DNA from: JAVJSF01 sp040219555
Lineage (GTDB): Bacteria; Actinomycetota; Thermoleophilia; Miltoncostaeales; Miltoncostaeaceae
Reading direction: 5' to 3'
Assembly: GCA_040219555.1 (NCBI GenBank)
Contig: JAVJSF010000012.1
Location: forward strand, 1 to 28,970
Length of the DNA stretch: 28,970 bases
Each line of letters begins with the position of its first letter. Position 1 is the first letter of the stretch. Below, one piece after another: positions 23,376 through 28,970 of this stretch. The notes beneath the pieces were generated by a model, which was not told the DNA's origin, ran no database searches, and was given only the letters and a program-made list of their open reading frames with translations. A program made the translations under genes and the position numbers.

Positions 23376-24140
23376 CTACCCCTGTGCCAGTCGCCCGCCG
23401 TCGATCACCAGCACCTGGCCGGTGATGAAGCTGGCGGCGTCGGTGAGCAGGAACACGATCGGGTCGGCGGCCTCGGCCACCTCCCCCAGGCGACCCAGGG
23501 GCGCCTTGGCCACCAGCTTGTCCTTCAGGGCCGGGTTGGCGGTCATCAACTGGTCGACCATCTCGGTGGTGATCGTGCCCGGGGCCACCGAGTTGCAGAG
23601 GATCCCGGCGGGCCCCAACTCCACCGCCAGGCTGCGGGTGAGCCCGTCGATGGCCGCCTTGGAGGCGTTGTAGGGGCCGATCATCGGCAGGCCGGTCAGG
23701 CCGGCGATCGAGCCGAGATTCACGATGCGTCCCCCGACGCCCTGCTCGGAGAGCGCCAGGCCCACGCCACGCGCGAAGGCCGCGGCGCCCAGCAGGTTGA
23801 CGCTGATGACCGCATCCCATGCCGACAGGGGCGTGGCGGTCAGCGGCTGGTAGGGCGGTTGCACGCCGGCGTTGTTGACCAGGCCCCAGAGGGTGCCGGG
23901 CAAGCCGTCGGCCGCATCGATGGCCTCACCGACCACCGAGGTGTCGGTCACATCGCCGACCACGACGGCAGAGGGGGTCGGTAGTTCGTCAGCGAGGGCC
24001 TCGAGCGGCTCGCGCGAGCGCGCCACCAGCACCGTCGAACCCCCCTGGGCACAGACGCGCCGGGCGACCGCGGCGCCGATCCCGCGCGATGCTCCGGTGA
24101 TGATGACGATGCGGTCATCAAGGCGGAATGGGTCGTTCAT
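23376..24140 (-). CDS. Short-chain dehydrogenase/reductase
   Basis: A 254-residue classical SDR. Cofactor motif TGASRGIG at 15-22, NNAG at 89-92, catalytic Ser144 in NLGSIAGL, and Tyr157/Lys161 in YNASK. The C-terminus FITGQVLVIDGG is the usual family end. It interconverts a secondary alcohol and a ketone using NAD(P)H. An Arg (R42) just after the second strand (VLVARS) favours NADP but this is not decisive. ATG 24140 lies 6 bases after a TAGACT -10 element, so the mRNA is probably leaderless. The gene heads an operon with the GMC oxidoreductase and diverges from the acyl-CoA dehydrogenase across an inverted repeat. Confidence 0.95.
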   Translation of the reverse strand: MNDPFRLDDRIVIITGASRGIGAAVARRVCAQGGSTVLVARSREPLEALADELPTPSAVVVGDVTDTSVVGEAIDAADGLPGTLWGLVNNAGVQPPYQPLTATPLSAWDAVISVNLLGAAAFARGVGLALSEQGVGGRIVNLGSIAGLTGLPMIGPYNASKAAIDGLTRSLAVELGPAGILCNSVAPGTITTEMVDQLMTANPALKDKLVAKAPLGRLGEVAEAADPIVFLLTDAASFITGQVLVIDGGRLAQG

Positions 24141-24146
24141 CTGGTC

Positions 24147-24173
24147 AGTCTACCCACCACCCGTGGGTAGACT
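24147..24173. promoter_or_regulatory. Divergent promoter/operator: perfect 11-bp inverted repeat
   Basis: AGTCTACCCAC (24147-24157) and GTGGGTAGACT (24163-24173) are exact reverse complements around a 5-base spacer. Each arm ends in TAGACT read outward, which fits a -10 hexamer for the SDR gene (minus) and for the acyl-CoA dehydrogenase gene (plus). A dimeric repressor bound here could shut both genes at once. The regulator is unknown. Confidence 0.65.
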
Positions 24174-24242
24174 TGCGCCATCTGTCCGTCCGCATCCCGT
24201 GTGGGCGTGCACATCTGATCATCGACCCCCTTTGAGGTTCGC

Positions 24243-25385
24243 ATGCTGAGCTACGCCTTCACGGAGGAGCAGGAGGACCTGCGCGAGATGGTCCGCGAGT
24301 TCGCCCAGGCGGAGATCGCTCCCCTGGTCGAGGAGGCGGAGCGCCACGAGAAGTTCCCGGTCGAGCTGATGCCCAAGCTGGGTGAACTCGGCCTTCTGGG
24401 CATCGTCTTCCCCGAGGAGTATGGGGGCATCGGGGCGGACAAGATCACCGAGTGCATCTTCGTCGAGGAGATGGCCAAGGTGTCGGCCGGCATCACCGCC
24501 TCGGTGAATGCCCACGCCGACCTGGCCGCCTTCCCGATCTACAAGTTCGGCACCGATGCGCAGCGTGAGAAGTACCTGCCGCCGTCGATCGCCGGCGAGA
24601 TCATCGGCGCGTACGCCATCACCGAGCCCAACACCGGCTCGGACGCCGCCGGGCTGGCCACCCGGGCGGAGAAGAAGGGCGACCGTTACGTCATCAACGG
24701 GCGCAAGAACTTCATCACCAACGGCACCATCTGCGACTACTGCCTGGTGGCCGCCTACACCGACCGCTCGCGGCGCGGCGAGGGCATCAGTGTGTTCATC
24801 GTGGACCGGAACACCCCGGGATTCGAGGTGACGCGGAAGCTGGAGAAGATGGGCCACCGCTCCTCGGACACCGCCGAACTGGTCTTCGAGGACTGCGAGG
24901 TGGGCGAGGAGGCTCTCCTGGGCGGCAAGGAGGACGCCTTCGGCGCCCTGATGGGGGCGTTGATCACCGGTCGCGTCTCGCACGGGGTCAAGTCGGCCGC
25001 CATCGCCGAGGCCGCCTTCGAGGCCGCGCGCCAGTACGCCCTCGAGCGCGAGGCCTTCGGGCGCACGCTGTCCAAGTTCCAGGCGATCCGCTTCAAGCTG
25101 GCCGACATGGCCACCCGGATCGAGGCCGCCAAGTCGCTCGCCTACAAGGCGGCCTGGCTGTACGCCACCGGCCAGCCGTGCGTGAAGGAAGCGTCGATGG
25201 CCAAGTACTTCTCGGCCGAGGTCGCCGACTACGTGTGTCGCGAGGCCGTCCAGATCCATGGTGGCTACGGCTACATCGTGGAGTACCCGGTGGAGCGCTA
25301 CTACCGGGATGCGAAGCTGGCCTCGATCACCGAGGGCACCAGCGAGATCCAACAGCTGATCGTCAGCCGCGAGATCGGCCTGTAG
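24243..25385 (+). CDS. Acyl-CoA dehydrogenase
   Basis: A 380-residue acyl-CoA dehydrogenase, ATG 24243. Signatures in order: FPEEYGGIGADKITECIFVEE (N-terminal domain), AYAITEPNTGSDAAGLAT (FAD/substrate strand), GRKNFITNG, REAFGRTLSKFQAIRFKLADM, QIHGGYGYIVEYPVERYYRDA, and the catalytic Glu364 in ITEGTSEIQQLIVSREIGL. It introduces the alpha-beta double bond in a short or medium-chain acyl-CoA and passes electrons to ETF. Length and motifs are typical. It is transcribed away from the SDR-GMC pair from a shared operator. The downstream hairpin at 25392-25428 ends its transcript. Confidence 0.96.
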   Translation: MLSYAFTEEQEDLREMVREFAQAEIAPLVEEAERHEKFPVELMPKLGELGLLGIVFPEEYGGIGADKITECIFVEEMAKVSAGITASVNAHADLAAFPIYKFGTDAQREKYLPPSIAGEIIGAYAITEPNTGSDAAGLATRAEKKGDRYVINGRKNFITNGTICDYCLVAAYTDRSRRGEGISVFIVDRNTPGFEVTRKLEKMGHRSSDTAELVFEDCEVGEEALLGGKEDAFGALMGALITGRVSHGVKSAAIAEAAFEAARQYALEREAFGRTLSKFQAIRFKLADMATRIEAAKSLAYKAAWLYATGQPCVKEASMAKYFSAEVADYVCREAVQIHGGYGYIVEYPVERYYRDAKLASITEGTSEIQQLIVSREIGL

Positions 25386-25391
25386 GACCCC

Positions 25392-25451
25392 CCCACCCGG
25401 ACCGCGACGGATGCGCGGTCCGGGTGGGATCGGTGCTATCCCACCCGGACC
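25392..25451. terminator. Three-arm shared bidirectional terminator
   Basis: Arm 1 (25392-25406) pairs perfectly over 15 bp with arm 2 (25414-25428) around a 7-base loop. Arm 2 shifted (25417-25430) pairs over 14 bp with arm 3 (25438-25451), again with a 7-base loop. The middle arm serves both hairpins, so only one can form at a time. It sits between the convergent acyl-CoA dehydrogenase and HTH genes; arm 3 lies inside the 3' end of the HTH gene. Confidence 0.75.
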
Positions 25452-25825
25452 CGGGAGACGGCGGCCATCGCGCCCCCGAGCACCCGCTCGAGACGGGCCG
25501 GTGGCCGACGGCGGGCCAGCCGGGACTGCAGTTCGGCCACCCGACCGCGCAGGGCATCGCGCTCGCGCTCGATCTCGCGCAGGCGGGCGGCAAGCGCGTC
25601 GCGCTCGGCGCGCGTGCCGGGCAGCTCCGGCTGGCCAGGTGAGCGCTCATGTCTCATGGCCTCGATCGATGCGGACGCGATCAGCGTGCGCTGCAGACCG
25701 GGCTCGCCATGGGTCTCCCCCGCCAGCCGGCCGGACTTGAGGTAGCGCCAGACGGTGCGCTGGGAGACGCCGAGGCGCTCGGCGGCCTCGGCGACGGTGA
25801 TCTGATCATGTGGGGCGTATGACAT
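25436..25825 (-). CDS. HTH (MerR/BldC-like) DNA-binding protein with coiled coil
   Basis: A 129-residue protein starting at ATG 25825. Residues about 8-45 (ITVAEAAERLGVSQRTVWRY, then LKSGRLAG) are a winged HTH of the MerR/excisionase (BldC-like) type. Residues about 71-107 are a heptad-like coiled coil with ERDALAARLREIERERDALR, likely for dimerisation. The tail is basic. A longer frame up to 25873 was rejected because it reads through the strong hairpin at 25840-25874. It has no partner gene that shows its target. It is convergent to the acyl-CoA dehydrogenase gene, with which it shares the terminator. Confidence 0.75.
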   Translation of the reverse strand: MSYAPHDQITVAEAAERLGVSQRTVWRYLKSGRLAGETHGEPGLQRTLIASASIEAMRHERSPGQPELPGTRAERDALAARLREIERERDALRGRVAELQSRLARRRPPARLERVLGGAMAAVSRVRVG

Positions 25826-25839
25826 GCCCCTCACTACGC

Positions 25840-25874
25840 CGTGGGCCCCGTGACTCCTTGTCACGGGGCCCACG
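25840..25874 (-). terminator. Hairpin terminator of the MaoC-like gene
   Basis: A perfect 14-bp stem (25840-25853 with 25861-25874) encloses a 7-base loop, between the MaoC-like stop (25893) and the HTH start (25825). It separates the two minus-strand genes and fixes the HTH start downstream of it. Confidence 0.7.
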
Positions 25875-25892
25875 AAGGCGATCAGGGGAGCG

Positions 25893-26351
25893 TCAGCCCT
25901 CGGTCGGCTTGCGCTGGATCAGCATGTTCCACTGACCCCGCTGCACGACCTTGTCGTCCTGGTTCAGGACCTCGATCTCGTAGATGCACCAGCCCTGGGC
26001 CGGATTCTTGTGCTCGGACTTCTCACCGATGGTGCGCTTCACCCGCACCGTGTCGCCGAAGAAGACCGGGGCGCGGAAGGACCACTCCTTGAGTCCCACG
26101 AACGCGGCGGTCGCGATCTTGGGCTCCATCTTCTCCACCTGCAGGCCGGTGGCGACCGAGGTCACCAGCATGCCGTGGGCGACGCGCTTGCCGAACACGG
26201 ACTCCGAGGCGCGCACATCATCGATGTGGAACCAGTTGAAGTCGCCGGAGACGCCGCAGAAGTTGACGACATCGGCCTCGGTGATCGTGCGGTTCAGCGA
26301 CACCGCCTCATCACCGGGGTTCAGCTCCTCCCAGTACAGACGCTCAGCCAC
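25893..26351 (-). CDS. MaoC-like (R)-hydratase/dehydratase, hot-dog fold
   Basis: A 152-residue protein starting at GTG 26351, behind GGAG at a 7-base spacing. An upstream ATG frame exists to 26408 but lacks a Shine-Dalgarno and crosses the probable promoter. The hydratase-2 motif is GDFNWFHIDDVRASESVFG (about 36-54), with Asp37 and His42 as the likely catalytic pair, followed by RVAHGMLV. The rest is a single hot-dog domain (FFGDTVRVKRTIGEKSE, YEIEVLNQDDKVVQRG). MaoC-like enzymes hydrate trans-2-enoyl-CoA to a 3-hydroxyacyl-CoA or act in polyketide and fatty-acid pathways. The substrate here is unknown; the acyl-CoA dehydrogenase nearby suggests beta-oxidation. Confidence 0.88.
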   Translation of the reverse strand: MAERLYWEELNPGDEAVSLNRTITEADVVNFCGVSGDFNWFHIDDVRASESVFGKRVAHGMLVTSVATGLQVEKMEPKIATAAFVGLKEWSFRAPVFFGDTVRVKRTIGEKSEHKNPAQGWCIYEIEVLNQDDKVVQRGQWNMLIQRKPTEG

Positions 26352-26414
26352 GCGGGACTCCTTGATCGGTTCGGTTCGTGGTGCTTGACCGCGCCGAACC
26401 ATACCCATGTGGCC

Positions 26415-26461
26415 CTCGGCACACCCCGGCGCCGGCGGGCGACCGGGGTGTGCGGGCCGAG
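26415..26461 (-). terminator. Hairpin terminator of the aminotransferase gene
   Basis: CACACCCCGG (26420-26429) pairs with CCGGGGTGTG (26443-26452); an outer CTCGG/CCGAG pairing extends it with a bulge. It lies just after the aminotransferase stop at 26466 on the minus strand. Confidence 0.6.
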
Positions 26462-26465
26462 TCCC

Positions 26466-27659
26466 CTAGAGGTTCTCCACCGCCTGGCGGATGCGGTCGA
26501 GACCCTCCTCGAGCACATCGTCCGGGCAGGCGTAGGTGAGGCGGATGTGGCCCTCGCCGCGGTCACCGAAGGCGGAGCCCGCCACGACCCCCACCTGGTA
26601 CTGCTCGATCAGGTAGTCGGCGAACTGCTGGGCGGTCATGCCGGTCCCGCGGATGTCCGGGAAGACGTAGAACGAGCCGTCCGGCGTCGGGCACTCGATG
26701 CCGTCCATCGCGTTCAGCGATGCGACGGTCTTGTCGCGCTTGGCCTGCAGGCGCGCGGTGGTCTCCAGCACGTGGTCCTGCGGGCCGGTGATGGCCGCCA
26801 GCGCGGCGAGCTGCACGAACGCGGGCACGTTGGTGACCGAGTTCTGCTGGAAGATGTCCATCGCCGTGATCTGTTCCTTGCTGGCGACGCACCAGCCGAT
26901 GCGGAACCCGGTCATGATGTAGGTCTTCGAGAAGGTGTCGACCAGGATCGAGCGGTCGGCCATGCCCGGCACGGCGGCGATCGTCTTGTGCTCGGAGCCC
27001 TCGTAGACCATGTGGCTGAAGATCTCGTCGGTCAGCACGGTCACGTTGTGGCGCATGCAGATCTCGGCGATCTCGTCCAGCTTGCCCACGCTCATGCCGT
27101 TGGGACGCTGGGGCGAGTTGATGATCAGCATCTTGGTGCGGGGGGTGATCAGGCTCTCGAGCGAGTCCAGATCGAAGCTGAAGTCCGGCTCCACCAGCGG
27201 GGCGTACACCACCGAGCCGCCGGCGTAGGTGATCCAGAACTCATCCGGGGGGTAGCCCGGGTTCGGGAAGATGACCTCGTCGCCCTGGTCGACGATCGTC
27301 AGGAGCGACTGGGTGAGGGCGTGCTTGGCGCCCATGGTGACGAGGACCTCCTCGCGCACCGTCGGCCGGCCGCGCTTGGTGGCCTCCTCGGCGATGGCAT
27401 CGCGCAGCTCCGGCAGACCCGGGCCCGGCACGTAGCGCACATGACCGTCGGTGACGGCCTTGGCGCACGCCTCCATGATGTGCGGGGCGGGGCGGAACTC
27501 CTCGCCCTGGAAGTCACCCTTCTCGAAGTGGATGACCCGCTTGCCGGTCTCGCGCTCGAGGGCCTCGGCCTTGCGCATGGAGGCCCACTGCTTCGGCAGC
27601 ACGAAGTGCGAGGTGCGGCTGGAGAGCCGAAGAGCGGGGTTGGTGGCGCTGGTCGCCAT
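26466..27659 (-). CDS. Class I/II PLP-dependent aminotransferase
   Basis: A 397-residue fold-type I aminotransferase, ATG 27659 with AAGGAG upstream. Key features: GPGLPELRDAIAEE (substrate-side helix), FPNPGYPPDEF, SPQRPNG (a variant of NPxNPTG), VLTDEIFSHMVY (Asp binding the PLP pyridine), and Lys245 in DTFSKTYIMTGFRIGW, which forms the Schiff base. The final third ends in a typical DGSFYVFP and a GEGHIRLTYA with the substrate Arg. It transfers amino groups between an amino acid and 2-oxoglutarate or similar. The exact donor is not clear from sequence. It follows an IclR regulator gene by 47 bases on the same strand and is probably co-transcribed with it. Confidence 0.93.
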   Translation of the reverse strand: MATSATNPALRLSSRTSHFVLPKQWASMRKAEALERETGKRVIHFEKGDFQGEEFRPAPHIMEACAKAVTDGHVRYVPGPGLPELRDAIAEEATKRGRPTVREEVLVTMGAKHALTQSLLTIVDQGDEVIFPNPGYPPDEFWITYAGGSVVYAPLVEPDFSFDLDSLESLITPRTKMLIINSPQRPNGMSVGKLDEIAEICMRHNVTVLTDEIFSHMVYEGSEHKTIAAVPGMADRSILVDTFSKTYIMTGFRIGWCVASKEQITAMDIFQQNSVTNVPAFVQLAALAAITGPQDHVLETTARLQAKRDKTVASLNAMDGIECPTPDGSFYVFPDIRGTGMTAQQFADYLIEQYQVGVVAGSAFGDRGEGHIRLTYACPDDVLEEGLDRIRQAVENL

Positions 27660-27706
27660 GTCTGGTTGACTCCTTGGTGGTGGTCGGGACGCCGGGCCGG
27701 GACCCG

Positions 27707-28618
27707 TCAGGCGTCTCTGTTACGGGACAGCGGGTGGGTCTCCTCGGATGAGGTCGTGCGCACCCGCAGGGTGGCCGGGGCGTATGCCTCGGACTGGTGG
27801 GCGCCGAGCCGGCGCGACAACCCGCTGGCCGCGGCCATCACGAGCGTGGCCAGTTCCTCGACGCGGGCGGGGGTGATGCGGGTGACGGGGCCGCCGATGC
27901 CGAGCGCCGCCACGACGCGCCCGGTGTGGTCGCGCACCGGCGCACCGATGCAGCGTAGGCCCTCGTCGTACTCCTCGTTGTCGATCGCGTAGCCACGTTC
28001 GCGGATGCGCACCAGCTCATGGTCGAGGGTAGCCTCATCAACGATCGTGTGTGGCGTGTAGGCCGACAGGCCGCGCTCACGGATGATCTCCGCGACGCGC
28101 TCGGGCTCGAGATCGGCCAGCAGGACCTTGCCGAGGTTGGTCGCGTGCGCCGGATAGCCGCGACCGATGGCCGAGGGCACCCGGAGGGCTCGGCGGGCCT
28201 CCACGCGCTCGATGTAGATCGCCTCACCACCGTCGAGCACGGCCAGATGGCCGGTCTCGCCGGTGTCGCGTACGAGGCTCTCCAGGAACGGCAAAGCCTC
28301 GTCCCACAGGTTCATGCGCTGTTTGACCAGCCCGCCCAGCTCGAAGATGCGCATCCCGAGGCGGTAGCGACCGGTGCGCGGGTTGCGCTCGACCATGCCG
28401 GCGGCGTCCAGGTTGACCATGAACCGGTGGACCGTGGACTTGTGCAGACCGAGCTTGCCGGACAACTCGGTCACCCCGAGCTCGTGCTCCTCGGCGGTGA
28501 AGGCATTCAGGATCGAGACGGCGCGCTCGATCGCCTGGATGCGGTACCGGTCGTTCACCGGGCGCACACCCGCCGCCGTTGGGGGTACCGGGATCACGCT
28601 GTCACTGCTGTCTCGCAT
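27707..28618 (-). CDS. IclR-family transcriptional regulator
   Basis: A 303-residue IclR-type repressor or activator. The winged HTH is at about residues 28-85 (AIERAVSILNAFTAEEHELG, TELSGKLGLHKSTVHRFMVN, GRYRLG), followed by an effector-binding domain with GETGHLAVLDGGEAIYIERV and a cysteine in the GLRCIGAPVRDHTGRVVAAL signature. ATG 28618 is chosen; a longer frame to 28738 would start in the promoter region and overlap the palindrome at 28658. Members bind small acids or degradation intermediates and control the neighbouring catabolic genes. The adjacent aminotransferase and the divergent MenB-like gene are the candidate targets. The C-terminal 30 residues are rich in Arg, Thr and Ser and unusual. 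Confidence 0.93.
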   Translation of the reverse strand: MRDSSDSVIPVPPTAAGVRPVNDRYRIQAIERAVSILNAFTAEEHELGVTELSGKLGLHKSTVHRFMVNLDAAGMVERNPRTGRYRLGMRIFELGGLVKQRMNLWDEALPFLESLVRDTGETGHLAVLDGGEAIYIERVEARRALRVPSAIGRGYPAHATNLGKVLLADLEPERVAEIIRERGLSAYTPHTIVDEATLDHELVRIRERGYAIDNEEYDEGLRCIGAPVRDHTGRVVAALGIGGPVTRITPARVEELATLVMAAASGLSRRLGAHQSEAYAPATLRVRTTSSEETHPLSRNRDA

Positions 28619-28657
28619 ACCGAAGCCGGGTCTTGTGATCGATGAAACGAATGCCGG

Positions 28658-28671
28658 TTTACACCTGTAAA
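28658..28671. promoter_or_regulatory. Candidate IclR operator
   Basis: TTTACACCTGTAAA is a perfect inverted repeat (TTTACA, two-base spacer, TGTAAA) 40 bases upstream of the IclR start and within the divergent gap. IclR proteins commonly autoregulate through such sites. No strong -35/-10 pair is seen around it. Confidence 0.55.
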
Positions 28672-28769
28672 GCTGCAAGGGCAAGCATCCACCGCACCCT
28701 GTGAACATGCGTGCCGCAATGCGAGACGCACCCTCCACCGCGTCGCCCGGGGCCCGCGCCGGCTCAGGT

Positions 28770-28775
28770 TAGGAT
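28770..28775 (+). promoter_or_regulatory. -10 element of the MenB-like gene
   Basis: TAGGAT lies 45 bases before GTG 28821 and matches the TAGnnT hexamers before other genes in this window. No clear -35 is visible. Confidence 0.35.
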
Positions 28776-28820
28776 GGCGGGCATCTCGCGCCGTGCGCCA
28801 CGAACTCGAGAGGATCCCGC

Positions 28821-28970
28821 GTGCCCGAACAGTTCGAAGATGTCCTCTACGAGACCGGAGGCGGGCGGGCCACCATCACCATCGACCGCCCGGACCGGCT
28901 CAACGCCTTCCGCCGCCAGACCGTGCGCGAGCTGGCCGAGGCCTTCGAGGCGGCCGCCGACGACGAGTCG
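28821..28970 (+). CDS. Crotonase-fold protein, MenB- or enoyl-CoA hydratase-like (partial)
   Basis: Fifty residues are present, starting at GTG 28821 with GAGAGGA 6 bases upstream, and running off the right edge. The start FEDVLYETGGGRATITIDRP followed by RLNAFRRQTVRELAEAFEAA is the first part of the crotonase fold. The phrase NAFR.QTV.EL resembles 1,4-dihydroxy-2-naphthoyl-CoA synthase (MenB, menaquinone synthesis), but BadI-like ring-cleavage hydrolases and plain enoyl-CoA hydratases share it. The deciding residues are beyond the window edge. It is divergent from the IclR gene, with a palindrome in between. Confidence 0.75.
   Translation, partial: MPEQFEDVLYETGGGRATITIDRPDRLNAFRRQTVRELAEAFEAAADDES

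Noticed and set aside
25826..25873. Longer start for the HTH protein at 25873
   Set aside because: Translation would begin within the perfect 14-bp hairpin that ends the MaoC-like transcript; ATG 25825 places the HTH at the usual distance from the start.

Overview
The window is high-GC DNA with dense, short-spaced genes, GTG starts, apparently leaderless promoters and abundant acyl-CoA metabolism. This suggests an actinobacterium (Actinomycetota), possibly a Thermoleophilia-type soil lineage; the class-level guess is weak inference from gene style only.

Region 1 (1-3046) holds the 3' end of an unrecognised gene and its hairpin terminator. It then carries a plasmid-style replication and partition module read on the minus strand: a RepA-like initiator, a ParA ATPase and a small ribbon-helix-helix protein of ParG type. 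Upstream of repA is a 500-base gene-free stretch with eleven 18-bp iterons (consensus GCGAGCGGATTACCCCGG), a 17-bp hairpin, an AT-richer patch and DnaA-box-like sites. This looks like a complete iteron origin next to ordinary metabolic genes, so the replicon may be a chromid or megaplasmid, or a chromosome with an integrated plasmid origin.

Region 2 (3047-7156, minus) is a NorQ/CbbQ-type MoxR ATPase plus a NorD/CbbO-type VWA activator that seems split into two genes, preceded by a small DUF2283-like protein. Region 3 (7253-9287) is an acetolactate synthase-type ThDP enzyme and, convergent to it, a second DUF2283-like gene that seems to start at CTG behind a strong ribosome binding site.

Region 4 (9435-15573, plus) is a six-gene operon behind a clear promoter: thiolase-like, DUF35, acyl-CoA ligase, HMG-CoA-synthase-like, thiolase and DUF35. 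One thiolase and the HMGS-like protein lack the nucleophilic cysteine and one DUF35 lacks zinc cysteines, so the operon pairs a degenerate set with an intact set. The order HMGS-thiolase-DUF35 matches the archaeal thiolase/HMGS complex.

Region 5 (15570-21765) holds a secreted glucosaminidase, a sirtuin-like protein missing catalytic residues, an MFS exporter overlapping a PrmA-like methyltransferase, an aldehyde dehydrogenase, an unrecognised small gene and a cyclophilin. Region 6 (21882-28970) is catabolic: a GMC oxidoreductase and SDR pair diverging from an acyl-CoA dehydrogenase across a perfect 11-bp inverted repeat, an HTH/coiled-coil protein, a MaoC-like dehydratase, an aminotransferase, an IclR regulator with a palindromic upstream site, and the start of a MenB-like crotonase.

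Non-coding highlights are the iteron origin, a three-arm shared hairpin between convergent genes (25392-25451), and palindromic operators at 1459-1527, 24147-24173 and 28658-28671.
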